Of a stretch of DNA of 64,000 nucleotides, positions 16,596 through 25,405 are shown piece by piece. This DNA is from Lederbergia graminis (GTDB taxonomy: Bacteria > Bacillota > Bacilli > Bacillales > Bacillaceae_C), in assembly GCF_042655485.1 (NCBI RefSeq), contig NZ_JBHSMC010000014.1:310001-374000 (forward strand), in the 5' to 3' direction. The position numbers and the translations under genes were made by a program. The notes beneath the pieces were generated by a model, which saw only the letters and a program-made list of their open reading frames with translations, did no database searches and had not been told where the DNA came from. Every line of letters begins with the position of its first letter. Position 1 is the first letter of the stretch.

Positions 16596-19076
16596 ATGGA
16601 TGATAAAGTTAATATTCTATTAGTAGATGATAGACCGGAAAATTTAATTGCATTAGAAGCTATCATTGAGAGAGAAGATTACCGATTGATGAAAGCTACC
16701 TCTGGTGAGGAAGCACTTAAATATTTATTAAAATATGACTTCGCTGCAATTCTATTAGATGTTCAAATGCCAGGGATGGATGGATTTAGAACTGCAAAAA
16801 TAATAAAAGCGCGTGAGAAGACAAAGCATATTCCAATATTATTTATTACGGCGAATAATATGGATTCTGAACACATCTTTATGGGGTATTCAGTAGGTGC
16901 AATTGATTACATCTTAAAGCCGATTGATCCATTAATTTTAAAGGCAAAGGTAGATGGATTTGTCGAAATATACATGATGAAAAAACAACTTATCCAACAA
17001 GCTCAAGACTTAACAAGAAAAACGGAAAAGTTAGAGGAAATGAATAAGGAACTTTCTATCATATCTTCTGAATTACGTAAGTCTGAGGCGTTAACTAGTG
17101 TAATAAGTGAAACATCTATTGACTCAATGCTCGTTCTGGACAAGCTGGGGCAGATACTAAAGATAAATCCAGCTGTGAATAAAATGTTTCAATATGATGA
17201 GGGTAGTTTAATAGGAAAGCATATTTCATTATTATTCTCATCGCTAATATCGAAACAATATATGAACAAAATAATTGAGTCCCATTATGTAATGGGACTT
17301 GAGAATATTACTTTAGTAGATGCGGTACGTAAGGATAGGACAATTTTCCCTGTTGAAATCCAAATAGGAAGAAGATTAGTTCAAAATGAATGGATTGTTG
17401 CTATTACTTTACGTGACATTACAGTAAGAAAGAAGAATGAAGAACTTGTCACGCATTTGGCGTACTATGATACCATCACTGATTTACCTAATAAACAATT
17501 GTTTCATAAAGAATTTACCAACAGATTAGAGATTGCAAAAAATGAAAATCAAACATTAGCGATTATGCAATTGGATGTTGATAGGTTTAAGTATGTAAAC
17601 GATTCCCTAGGTTACATTATTGGAGATCGTGTTCTGAAAGAAATAGCAAAGCGACTCCTTGAGAGTACATGCGCTTCAGATATCGTAGCAAGATTAGGTT
17701 CAAGTGCGTTTAGTATCCTTTTACCTAATACAGATCGGGAAGCAGCACTAGATGTTGCGGAACAATTAATAGACGCTTTTAAAAAGCCATTTATCATTGA
17801 TAAGTATGAGCTATTTATTACGATAAGTATTGGATTAAGTATTTTTCCGTATGATGGCGACAATTCTTTTGTTCTGATGAAAAATGCGAACGCTGCTTTA
17901 TATCGGGCGAAGGATTCTGGAAAGAATACATTTAAAGTTTTTCATTCTGGAATGAATGTACATTCTTATCGCTCATTTATGCTGCAAAGTGATTTACCAA
18001 AAGCATTGGAACGTAGTGAGTTTACATTAGTTTATACGCCACGTTTAGAATTAAATACTAGATTGGTAAGAAGTGTGGAAGTATTGGTTCACTGGAATCA
18101 TCCGAAGTGGGGAACGATCTTACCTGATGAATTTACTCCGTTAGCAGAAGAAACAGGATATATTATTGAAATTGGAAAATGGATGTTGGATACTCTAGGT
18201 CAGCAAATGGTCGAATGGAAACATCAAAATGTACCTCCGATAAGAGTGGCTATTAATTTTACTGCATTACAAATTATCGAAAACGATTTTGTCGAAACTT
18301 TATTTCAATTTCTAGAAAAATATGAAATAAGTTCAAAATTACTCGAAGTTATATTGTTAGATTCAATTGTTTTACAGAATGAACCAATCATTGCAAAAGC
18401 GTTAAAGCAATTGGGAGAACGTGGTGTTTCTATTACGATTAATAATTTTGGTGCAGGGTACTTATCGTTAAAGTATATTAGAGAGCTGGCGGTAAATACG
18501 TTAAAGCTAGATAAATCATTGTTACTAACTGCAGAAGGTGCCTCATACGAATTACAAGTGTTATTATCTGGTGTTATTTCAATGGCCCATCAGTTAAAAA
18601 TGAATGTAATTGCAGACGGTGTAGAAACGGAAGAACAATTGAAATTATTAATGAAGGAACATTGTGATGAAATCCAAGGAAGTAAAATTAGTCAGCCTAT
18701 GACTGGGAAGCAATTGGTTCATCTTGTTTTGTCAGAGGAAAAACCACAATTTCTAAATATTAGGAGCCCATTAAAGGAAGTAACAAATAAAGTAGATGAT
18801 TTTCAAATACAAAAGCAGCAACTGATTGAAGGAGCTTTAGAACGTACGAAGAAGCTATATTCTGTTTCTGCTCGGGAGATGGATGTATTTAAACTAATTT
18901 TAGAGGGGCTCAGCAATAAAGAAATCTCCGAAAAGTTATATATTAGTGAACACACTGTAAAAAATCATATTACCCGTATTTTCCAGAAGTTAAATGTAAA
19001 TGATCGTATGCAGGCAATGGCGATGGTATTGCAAATGTATATGGATGATAAAGAAGAAGTAAGTGAAAATCTATAA
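16596..19076 (+). CDS. REC-PAS-degenerate GGDEF-degenerate EAL-LuxR HTH response regulator
   Basis: About 826 residues. The receiver domain (3-120) has ILLVDDRPEN, the phospho-acceptor Asp in AILLDVQMPGMDGF and the Lys in ILKPIDP. PAS is at about 150-265. GGDEF-like domain at about 280-440 has GSSAF (from residue 368) in place of GGDEF. EAL-like domain at about 455-700 has EVL (495), NNFGAG where active enzymes have DDFGTG (near 615), LLDS for the second Glu, and ADGVE for AEGVE. It ends in a LuxR-type HTH (about 760-815: REMDVFKLILEGLSNKEI, HTVKNHITRIFQKLNVNDR). Both catalytic domains look dead, so they may sense GTP or c-di-GMP and gate DNA binding. I chose the ATG at 16596, preceded by AAGGGAAGG. 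Probable partner: the hybrid kinase next door. Confidence 0.88.
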   Translation: MDDKVNILLVDDRPENLIALEAIIEREDYRLMKATSGEEALKYLLKYDFAAILLDVQMPGMDGFRTAKIIKAREKTKHIPILFITANNMDSEHIFMGYSVGAIDYILKPIDPLILKAKVDGFVEIYMMKKQLIQQAQDLTRKTEKLEEMNKELSIISSELRKSEALTSVISETSIDSMLVLDKLGQILKINPAVNKMFQYDEGSLIGKHISLLFSSLISKQYMNKIIESHYVMGLENITLVDAVRKDRTIFPVEIQIGRRLVQNEWIVAITLRDITVRKKNEELVTHLAYYDTITDLPNKQLFHKEFTNRLEIAKNENQTLAIMQLDVDRFKYVNDSLGYIIGDRVLKEIAKRLLESTCASDIVARLGSSAFSILLPNTDREAALDVAEQLIDAFKKPFIIDKYELFITISIGLSIFPYDGDNSFVLMKNANAALYRAKDSGKNTFKVFHSGMNVHSYRSFMLQSDLPKALERSEFTLVYTPRLELNTRLVRSVEVLVHWNHPKWGTILPDEFTPLAEETGYIIEIGKWMLDTLGQQMVEWKHQNVPPIRVAINFTALQIIENDFVETLFQFLEKYEISSKLLEVILLDSIVLQNEPIIAKALKQLGERGVSITINNFGAGYLSLKYIRELAVNTLKLDKSLLLTAEGASYELQVLLSGVISMAHQLKMNVIADGVETEEQLKLLMKEHCDEIQGSKISQPMTGKQLVHLVLSEEKPQFLNIRSPLKEVTNKVDDFQIQKQQLIEGALERTKKLYSVSAREMDVFKLILEGLSNKEISEKLYISEHTVKNHITRIFQKLNVNDRMQAMAMVLQMYMDDKEEVSENL

Positions 19077-19105
19077 AAACTTTATATGAATGAAGGGAAC
19101 ACAGT

Positions 19106-22100
19106 ATGAAAATAAAGACTAAGTTATTATTAGGACTTAGCGCATTACCCATTCTGCTAGTAATTCTTATCGTCATTAGCCTTTTTCAAATATCCAAGCT
19201 GAAAGAAATGAGTGAGACTTTACTTGCAAATTATGAAAAAACCGTGCTTTCTGAAAGTATCCATCGTGATATTAAGGATGAAGCAATTCATTTACGGAAT
19301 TTAGTAGTATCTGATGATCAAGAGACGATCAAAAAAGAAATCAAGTCATTACAAGAAAAACAAGAGGCAGTGAAGCAAAATATTGCACTATTAGAGTCAA
19401 AACTCATTACAGATGACCATCGCAACTGGCTTCTCAAATTAAGAGACACAAACAATAGATATAATGACTATTTGGATGAAGTATTAACGTTAACATTAGC
19501 TGGAAAAGATAATGAAGCTTTAGTATTAATAGGGGAAAACTCTATCGAGATGCATGAAGAATTTTTTCTCATTACATCTGATTTTACCGATGTATTAGAA
19601 ACAAACATGCATTCTTCCGTTGATACATTAACGAAGGATTTCCAGAGAGAGATTATTATTAGTTTACTTATATTATCTGTTGCTATTATTTTTATTATTG
19701 CTTTACTAGCAAATAACTTTTGGAAAATATCTGAGAGACTGAAAAAGGTTTCTCAAGCAATGAGTAACGTTGCAAACGGAAAAGCAGATTTAGGTACGAA
19801 GGTTGAAGATGATTCACCAGATGAAATTGGTGATGTTGTTCAATCATTTAATAGAATGGCGATGTCATTAGAAGAACAAATGACAAAGGAACAAGAATTA
19901 ACATGGAGTAAAGCTAATTTAGCTGAAATCACTACAAGTCTTAGTGGAACTCATGATGTAGAAACATTAGCTACTACGTTTTTATCGAAAGTAGTTCCAT
20001 TAGTGGAGGCTAACCAAGCTGTATTTTATGTAAAAGAAATAGTCAATGATCAAGAACCAGTCTATAAATTACTAGGATCATATGCATTTAAAGAAAGAAA
20101 ACATGTAACGAATATTATCCGTTTAGGAGAGGGTTTAATAGGACAAGCAGTTCTAGAAAAGTCACCTATTATACTAACAGAAGTCCCATCTGACTATATT
20201 CGTGTAACGTCAGGTTTAGGAGAAGCAGCACCTGTAAATGTGTACGTACTGCCGATCATTTTTGAAGGTGACGTAAAAGCAGTCTTAGAATTAGCTTCAT
20301 TTAAATCCTTTACTCCTTCACAGCAATCTTTCTTGGAAGAACTAATGAGTGACTTAGGTATAATACTAGAAAGTGTCATGGGTAGGATTCAATTAGCGAA
20401 GCTCTTAGAAGAGTCCCAAACTTTAATGGAAGAGGTTCAGGCTCAATCAGAGGAATTACAGTCCCAGCAAGAAGAATTACGTGCAACAAATGAAGAATTG
20501 GAAGAACAAACACAAGCTTTACGTCAGTCAGAAGAAAAGCTCCAAGTTCAGCAGGAAGAATTGGAGCAAACAAATGCTGATTTAGAAGAAAAGGCGAAGA
20601 GCTTAGAAGAACAAAATAAACGATTTGAACAAACGAATCGAGAAGTAGAAAAAGCAAGAGCAGAGCTAGAAGAAAAGGCAAAGCAGCTAGCGTTAAGTTC
20701 CAAATACAAATCTGAGTTTTTGGCAAATATGTCACATGAACTACGTACTCCACTTAATAGCTTATTAATCTTATCTAAATTATTAGCTGATAATGCAGAT
20801 GGTAATCTTTCTGCAAAACAAGTGGAATATTCTAAGACGATCTATACTTCTGGAAATGACTTATTAGCTCTTATTAATGATATTTTGGACTTAGCAAAAA
20901 TTGAATCAGGGAAAATGGAAGTAAATCCAACTCAAGTCCATATAAAAGAAATGACTGAGTTTGTGAAAAATAACTTTAGACCAGTCGCTGATCAAAAAGG
21001 AATCGATTTCCAAATCATAATAAAAGAGGATGTACCAACTTATATTTATAGCGATATGACACGTATTCAACAAGTATTAAAAAACTTGTTATCCAATGCT
21101 TTTAAATTTACGAAAGAAGGGGAAGTAAGGCTAGAGATTTCCCTACATTCCAAAGTAAAAAATCAATCTGTACTTGCTTTTGCAGTAAAAGATACTGGTA
21201 TAGGCATTGCGAGTGATAAGCTCGATTTGATTTTTGAAGCATTTCAACAAGCGGATGGTACGACAAGTCGCAAATTTGGAGGTACTGGTTTAGGCCTATC
21301 TATCAGTAGAGAAATAGCAGCATTATTAAATGGTACATTAGAGGTTAAGAGTAGTATTGGAAGAGGGACCACTTTTACACTTTATGTCGGTGATTATGAA
21401 GAGAAAGATAACTTACTCGTACACCCTATAAATGAAGTAGCTACAACAATAGAAACTTCAGAGACCGTAGAAAAACCAGCACCCCCGAAACAAAAACTAG
21501 GAGCTGTATTTAATAACATCGATAATGATATTAAACGCTTGCTAATTGTGGATGATGATAAAGTACAACGTAATAGCTTAATGGAACTTATCGGTGATAT
21601 GGATATTGTTATTACTGCTGTTTCTACCGGTCATGAAGCAATCGAGCAATTAAAACTTCATCAATTTGATTGTGTCATTCTCGACTTAGGTTTGTCCGAT
21701 ACGAGCGGTTTTGAATTACTCGATAAAATAAAAGAAATGGAATTAAATAATGATCTGAGAGTATTCATATACACTGGTCGTGACTTAACGTTAAAAGAGG
21801 AAATACAACTTAATAAATATGCTCATACGATTATCATCAAAGATGGACGCTCACCTCAAAGATTAAAAGCAGAGCTGGAATTATTCTTTAAAAACAGCGA
21901 TAAGCAAATACAACCAGATCCTCTACCTAAAAAAGTCGAGGAATTATCCAATCTGGAAGGCAAGAAAATTTTACTAGTAGATGATGATGTGAGAAACGTT
22001 TATGCATTATCAAGCATACTTGAGCTGTATGGGGTGGATATATCCTTTGCAGAGAATGGTAAAGAAGGATTGGAAATATTACAGAAGAACCCGGATATTG

Positions 22101-22342
22101 ATTTAGTGTTAATGGATATCATGATGCCAGAAATGGATGGGTATGAAGCAATTCAGCGGTTACGAGCTATTTCTACATTTGTTAATTTACCTGTTATTGC
22201 ATTAACCGCAAAAGCGATGAAAGAAGATAGAGAAAAGTGTATGGAAGTTGGCGCATCGGATTATATCGTGAAGCCGATTGATCCTGATCAACTTATATCA
22301 TTGATCAAAGTGTGGTTATATGAAGATGGGAAATGGAACTAG
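19106..22342 (+). CDS. hybrid sensor histidine kinase with two receiver domains
   Basis: 1078 residues: TM1 (7-29), an extracytoplasmic helical sensor region (30-185), TM2 (about 186-207), HAMP (about 208-262), GAF (about 285-425), a long Glu/Gln-rich coiled coil (430-535), HisKA with the phospho-His in MSHELRTPLNS (His544), HATPase with N box (LSNAFKF), G1 (DTGIGI) and G2 (GGTGLGL), then two receivers. REC1 (about 812-930) keeps Asp in VILDLGLS; REC2 (about 950-1075) has VLMDIMMPEMDGYEA and VKPIDP. The layout resembles complex phosphorelay kinases with CheR neighbours. Output is probably the REC-LuxR regulator just upstream. The stop is 1 nt from the cheR-like gene start, indicating an operon. 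Confidence 0.92.
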   Translation: MKIKTKLLLGLSALPILLVILIVISLFQISKLKEMSETLLANYEKTVLSESIHRDIKDEAIHLRNLVVSDDQETIKKEIKSLQEKQEAVKQNIALLESKLITDDHRNWLLKLRDTNNRYNDYLDEVLTLTLAGKDNEALVLIGENSIEMHEEFFLITSDFTDVLETNMHSSVDTLTKDFQREIIISLLILSVAIIFIIALLANNFWKISERLKKVSQAMSNVANGKADLGTKVEDDSPDEIGDVVQSFNRMAMSLEEQMTKEQELTWSKANLAEITTSLSGTHDVETLATTFLSKVVPLVEANQAVFYVKEIVNDQEPVYKLLGSYAFKERKHVTNIIRLGEGLIGQAVLEKSPIILTEVPSDYIRVTSGLGEAAPVNVYVLPIIFEGDVKAVLELASFKSFTPSQQSFLEELMSDLGIILESVMGRIQLAKLLEESQTLMEEVQAQSEELQSQQEELRATNEELEEQTQALRQSEEKLQVQQEELEQTNADLEEKAKSLEEQNKRFEQTNREVEKARAELEEKAKQLALSSKYKSEFLANMSHELRTPLNSLLILSKLLADNADGNLSAKQVEYSKTIYTSGNDLLALINDILDLAKIESGKMEVNPTQVHIKEMTEFVKNNFRPVADQKGIDFQIIIKEDVPTYIYSDMTRIQQVLKNLLSNAFKFTKEGEVRLEISLHSKVKNQSVLAFAVKDTGIGIASDKLDLIFEAFQQADGTTSRKFGGTGLGLSISREIAALLNGTLEVKSSIGRGTTFTLYVGDYEEKDNLLVHPINEVATTIETSETVEKPAPPKQKLGAVFNNIDNDIKRLLIVDDDKVQRNSLMELIGDMDIVITAVSTGHEAIEQLKLHQFDCVILDLGLSDTSGFELLDKIKEMELNNDLRVFIYTGRDLTLKEEIQLNKYAHTIIIKDGRSPQRLKAELELFFKNSDKQIQPDPLPKKVEELSNLEGKKILLVDDDVRNVYALSSILELYGVDISFAENGKEGLEILQKNPDIDLVLMDIMMPEMDGYEAIQRLRAISTFVNLPVIALTAKAMKEDREKCMEVGASDYIVKPIDPDQLISLIKVWLYEDGKWN

Positions 22343-22343
22343 T

Positions 22344-23195
22344 ATGGAAGAGACGATGAATACCAATATAAGTGAAGCAGAAGAATTAGAAAAAATTGAG
22401 ATTCAGTTACTGTTGCAAGCTCTTTATGAATGGTATGGTTTTGATTATCGTGATTATGCTTATAATTCGATGAAAAGACGAATATGGCATCGAGTTCATT
22501 CAGAGAAGCTTACTACCATTACTAGTTTGCTCGATAAAGTGTTACGAGATCCGCAATGCTTACAACGATTACTCGCTGATTTTTCTATTAATGTAACGGA
22601 GATGTTTCGAGATCCATTATTTTTCTTAGAGTTTAGAGAAAAAGTAGTTCCGATGTTACGCACATATCCTTCGATTCGAATTTGGCATGCAGGCTGTTCC
22701 ACTGGGGAAGAAGTATATTCGATGGCAATGTTACTTCAAGAAGAGGGTCTTTATGATAAAACGAAAATATATGCAACAGACATTAATGCTAATGTGTTAA
22801 AAAGTGCAAAGAATGGTATTTTCCCATTAGAATACATGAAGAAATACACGAGTAACTATTTACAGGCTGGTGGAAATAGGGCTTTTTCGGACTACTATAG
22901 TGTCGTCCATAATGGAGTGAAATTTCATCCGTATTTAACGAAAAATATTGTCTTCGCACAGCATAATTTGGTAGTGGATCGATCATTTAATGAATTCCAC
23001 GTTATTCTTTGTAGAAACGTATTAATCTATTTCAATAAATCTTTACAGAAAAAAGTACACGAGCTTTTTTATGAAAGTCTAGGTATGTTCGGTATTCTTG
23101 GGTTAGGAGATAAAGAAACCATTCACTATACGGATGTTACTAGTAGGTATGAAGAAATTAGTGTGAAACAGAAATTGTATAAGAAGGTAAAATAA
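22344..23195 (+). CDS. CheR-type protein-glutamate methyltransferase
   Basis: About 283 residues with an N-terminal helical CheR_N domain (about 15-75, SMKRRIWHRVHSEKL) and a SAM-dependent methyltransferase domain: motif I HAGCSTGEEVYS, motif with the acidic residue ATDINANVLKSA, and VILCRNVLIYFNK. It would methylate glutamates on a receptor or sensor; here the likely client is the adjacent membrane kinase rather than a chemoreceptor, since no MCP or CheB gene is nearby. I chose the ATG immediately after the kinase stop (TAGTATG). An in-frame ATG at 22320 inside the kinase gene and one at 22356 with GGAAGAG upstream are alternatives. Confidence 0.9.
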   Translation: MEETMNTNISEAEELEKIEIQLLLQALYEWYGFDYRDYAYNSMKRRIWHRVHSEKLTTITSLLDKVLRDPQCLQRLLADFSINVTEMFRDPLFFLEFREKVVPMLRTYPSIRIWHAGCSTGEEVYSMAMLLQEEGLYDKTKIYATDINANVLKSAKNGIFPLEYMKKYTSNYLQAGGNRAFSDYYSVVHNGVKFHPYLTKNIVFAQHNLVVDRSFNEFHVILCRNVLIYFNKSLQKKVHELFYESLGMFGILGLGDKETIHYTDVTSRYEEISVKQKLYKKVK

Positions 23196-23197
23196 AT

Positions 23198-23236
23198 GGG
23201 AAGAGGTGTTCTACATATAGGACATCTCTTCTTTTG
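23198..23236 (+). terminator. terminator after the cheR-like gene
   Basis: GAAGAGGTGT, 12-nt loop, ACATCTCTTC with one G-U pair, followed by TTTT. The T-run is short, so termination may be partial. Confidence 0.65.
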
Positions 23237-23311
23237 ATGTGTAAAGGTACAGAACGATTCAACAAGACAAACCCCCTGCATGATGGTAAAATTTCTGTAA
23301 GGGGTGACAAT

Positions 23312-23788
23312 ATGGGGAAGAAACTGCTATCTGTATTTATAATTGTAATCGGTTTAATAATGTTAACAGCTTGTGGTCAAGATGATAGATATGAAGAGAA
23401 AGATCCAGAGAAGCTCGAAGAATATAAGGAAATAGCACGTGGAATGATTCATCATTTTAATAATATATACACAGCAGAGAGTGAAGAAGAATTTGAGGAT
23501 GCATTTAGTATATTCCAGAATCCCGAAAGACGAATTGACGATGGTAAGAAAATAGGGTTATATAATCCCGGATTATATAAAGATGCGGAAGTTACAATAT
23601 CCGATGAAAAAATCACATCTTCTAATACAAAAGAAGGCACATTTAGCTATACAGCTAGAGTGAAGACAGTCGCTGAAAAGGCAGACGGTGGAGAATCGAT
23701 GGAAGCAACAGAAATATGGATGATGTATTGCAAAAAAATTGATGGAGAGTACAAAGTTACCTCATTTAATATTGAGGCGTTAAAGTAA
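23312..23788 (+). CDS. small secreted lipoprotein of unknown function
   Basis: 158 residues starting MGKKLLSVFIIVIGLIML, a lipoprotein signal peptide ending in the lipobox LTAC-G, so the mature protein is anchored at Cys21 on the outer face of the membrane. The rest is acidic and soluble (ARGMIHHFNNIYTAESEEEF, YKVTSFNIEAL at the end), with an NTF2-like feel at the C-terminus, but I do not recognise a family. The ATG at 23312 is preceded by AGGGGTGAC; an upstream in-frame ATG would bury the signal peptide. A 52-bp repeat array starts about 30 bp after the stop. Confidence 0.8.
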   Translation: MGKKLLSVFIIVIGLIMLTACGQDDRYEEKDPEKLEEYKEIARGMIHHFNNIYTAESEEEFEDAFSIFQNPERRIDDGKKIGLYNPGLYKDAEVTISDEKITSSNTKEGTFSYTARVKTVAEKADGGESMEATEIWMMYCKKIDGEYKVTSFNIEALK

Positions 23789-23814
23789 TGTAGGAATGTT
23801 GATATGTGTGAGAG

Positions 23815-24066
23815 TCCTAATGGGCATTTCGTAAGTTTTGATTGGTGAAATGTCGAATAGAAGGTGTCTAAAGGACATTTTGGTCAGGACTCAACGGTAA
23901 AATGTCCAATAGGAGCAGTCTAATGGACACTTTGCCCATACTTTACCGATGAAATGTCTAATAAAATGAATCTGATGGACATTTTAGTCAGGCCGTACCA
24001 ATGAAATGTCCAATAGAAGCCATCTAATGAACATTTAAGCATAAATCTCAACTGAAATGTTGATTA
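23815..24066. repeat. 52-bp-period repeat array B (about 5 units, GGACATTT core)
   Basis: GGACATTT or a close variant begins at 23822 (degenerate), 23873, 23925, 23977 and 24029, spaced 51, 52, 52 and 52 bp. Each is paired with an upstream AAATGTC(C/T)AATAG arm, forming an imperfect dyad AAATGTCCAATAG...CTAATGGACATTT with a GTC-to-GAC distance of about 22 nt. Only the dyad halves are conserved; the linker diverges. It fills the gap between the lipoprotein gene and the YibQ-type gene and has no coding potential. The motif is close to that of array C. Confidence 0.85.
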
Positions 24067-24227
24067 GACGAATACAACAGAAAAGAATGGACGGGGGGGA
24101 GTTCCTAATGGAGCTGCCCCTAGTTTTATTTTTTAACTGCTGTAAATGTATTATTATAAAAACTTACCAATATGCGAGTGATGACTGTTGCTTCGGGAAT
24201 GCTAAATGAAAAGAAGAGGTGATGAAT

Positions 24228-25010
24228 ATGAGGTTGTTGATAAGCGCATTAATACTTTGCCTTTCATTAACGCAAACAGTTTTAGCTGAACCTTATAACT
24301 TTTCGAAAAAGGACTTAGCAATTGTCATTGATGATCTTGGAAATAATATGGAAGGGACGGAGGATCTTCTTCATCTACCTATTAGTTTAACGGTAGCAAT
24401 CATGCCCTTTATGTCGACAACAAAAAAGGATGCAGAACTTGCCCATCACAATGGTCACCAAGTTATTGTGCATTTACCAATGGAACCAAAGAGAGGAAAG
24501 AAGAGCTGGCTAGGGCCAGGTGCCATCACAACAGATTTAAGTGATGAGGAAATTCGCAAACGAGTAATAGCTGCCATTGAAGATGTTCCTCATGCAGTAG
24601 GTATGAATAATCACATGGGGTCAAAAGTGTCAGAAGATGAACGGGTGATGAGAATTATCTTTGAAATTTGTAAGGAAAAAGGGATGTTCTATCTCGATAG
24701 TAAAACATCAAATAAAAGTGTTGCCAAAACACTTGCAGAGGAAATGAAGGTTCCTTTTTTAGAAAATGATTTGTTCTTTGATGATGTATATACCATTACT
24801 CATATATCTAGGCAGGCAAATTTATTAGCAAATAAACTAACAGAGTTAGACGAAATCATTGCTATTGGACATGTTGGGATACCTGGGCCAATTGTTGCAA
24901 GCGTGTTGGAACAATATATCCCTGTTTACCAAGATAAAGCCAACCTTGTTTATTTATCCGATTTAATTCCAGAGATGAAACTAATCGAGAAGGATTATGA
25001 AATAAAATAA
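24228..25010 (+). CDS. YibQ-type (DUF610) divergent polysaccharide deacetylase-like protein
   Basis: About 260 residues with an N-terminal signal peptide (MRLLISALILCLSLTQTVLA). Core motifs are LAIVIDDLGNNMEGTEDLL, ISLTVAIMPFM, HQVIVHLPMEP, GMNNHMGSK and FYLDSKTSNKS, the divergent polysaccharide deacetylase family pattern with conserved Asp, His and Asn in a NodB-like barrel. It is exported, presumably acting on a cell-wall glycan, but catalytic activity in this family is not established. The ATG at 24228 follows GAGGTGAT; in-frame GTG and ATG codons just upstream lie within that ribosome binding site. Confidence 0.87.
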   Translation: MRLLISALILCLSLTQTVLAEPYNFSKKDLAIVIDDLGNNMEGTEDLLHLPISLTVAIMPFMSTTKKDAELAHHNGHQVIVHLPMEPKRGKKSWLGPGAITTDLSDEEIRKRVIAAIEDVPHAVGMNNHMGSKVSEDERVMRIIFEICKEKGMFYLDSKTSNKSVAKTLAEEMKVPFLENDLFFDDVYTITHISRQANLLANKLTELDEIIAIGHVGIPGPIVASVLEQYIPVYQDKANLVYLSDLIPEMKLIEKDYEIK

Positions 25011-25017
25011 AATGATA

Positions 25018-25125
25018 TAGTTGATTTCTGCTCCAGGTGTTCACTTCTAACTCCAGGCTCTCCCGGAAACCGTTCAACCCGAAGGATTCTCATACTTCCG
25101 CTACAATCAACATTGTGCATCAAGT
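25018..25125. repeat. degenerate copy of the GTTGATTT...CGCTACAATCAAC repeat
   Basis: This stretch keeps the inner landmarks of the elements at 789-892 and 52288-52474 (GTTGATTTC on the left, GATTCTCAT...CTTCCGCTACAATCAAC on the right) but has lost the GCTCTGTTAAA ends. It is non-coding and appears decayed. Confidence 0.5.
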
Positions 25126-25135
25126 AAAAAGGTAA

Positions 25136-25190
25136 TAAAAAAATAAAGGTGCTTCCAACAAGTTAATTTCTCTAACTTATTGGACAGCCC
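25136..25190 (-). terminator. terminator of sspO
   Basis: On the minus strand a long stem (AAGGGGCTGTCCAATAAGTTA paired with TAACTTGTTGGAAGCACCTT, a few mismatches, 7-nt loop) is followed by TATTTTTTT. It starts about 12 bp after the sspO stop. Confidence 0.85.
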
Positions 25191-25201
25191 CTTCACTGCA
25201 A

Positions 25202-25351
25202 TTATTGGTTTTTCTTCTTCTTTTTATTATTTTGTTTTTGTTTCTGTGTTAGTGGTTCGTTTGCAAATTCCTCTTGAAAATTTGCTCCAAAGTCAGGTCC
25301 TTTTTCTGGGTTCATCCCTGAAATTTTATTTGCAGATCTTTTGTGTGCCAA
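25202..25351 (-). CDS. sspO: small acid-soluble spore protein O
   Basis: 49 residues: HKRSANKISGMN near the start, then FQEEFANEPLT and the basic tail QNNKKKKKNQ, which follows the SspO (CotK) pattern closely. It belongs to the minor SASPs made in the forespore and packed in the spore core. The start is TTG (25351-25349) with a perfect GGAGGTGAG four nt upstream, so simple ATG-based searches miss it. It is a single gene with a strong terminator. Its presence shows the organism forms endospores. Confidence 0.9.
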   Translation of the reverse strand: MAHKRSANKISGMNPEKGPDFGANFQEEFANEPLTQKQKQNNKKKKKNQ

Positions 25352-25405
25352 GTAACTCACCTCCGAACTTATTTTGGCATTGGAGGTGAATTAATATGTA
25401 CGTTA

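Noticed and set aside
20376..20753. 125-codon minus-strand ORF rich in Leu
   Set aside because: It is the antisense image of the Glu/Gln-rich coiled coil of the hybrid kinase.
23234..23311. N-terminal extension of the lipoprotein to 23234
   Set aside because: It would place 26 residues ahead of a clear lipoprotein signal peptide; the ATG at 23312 has its own AGGGGTGAC.
22344..24227. A CheB methylesterase partner for CheR
   Set aside because: The next genes are a lipoprotein and a repeat array; no receiver-methylesterase sequence is present.
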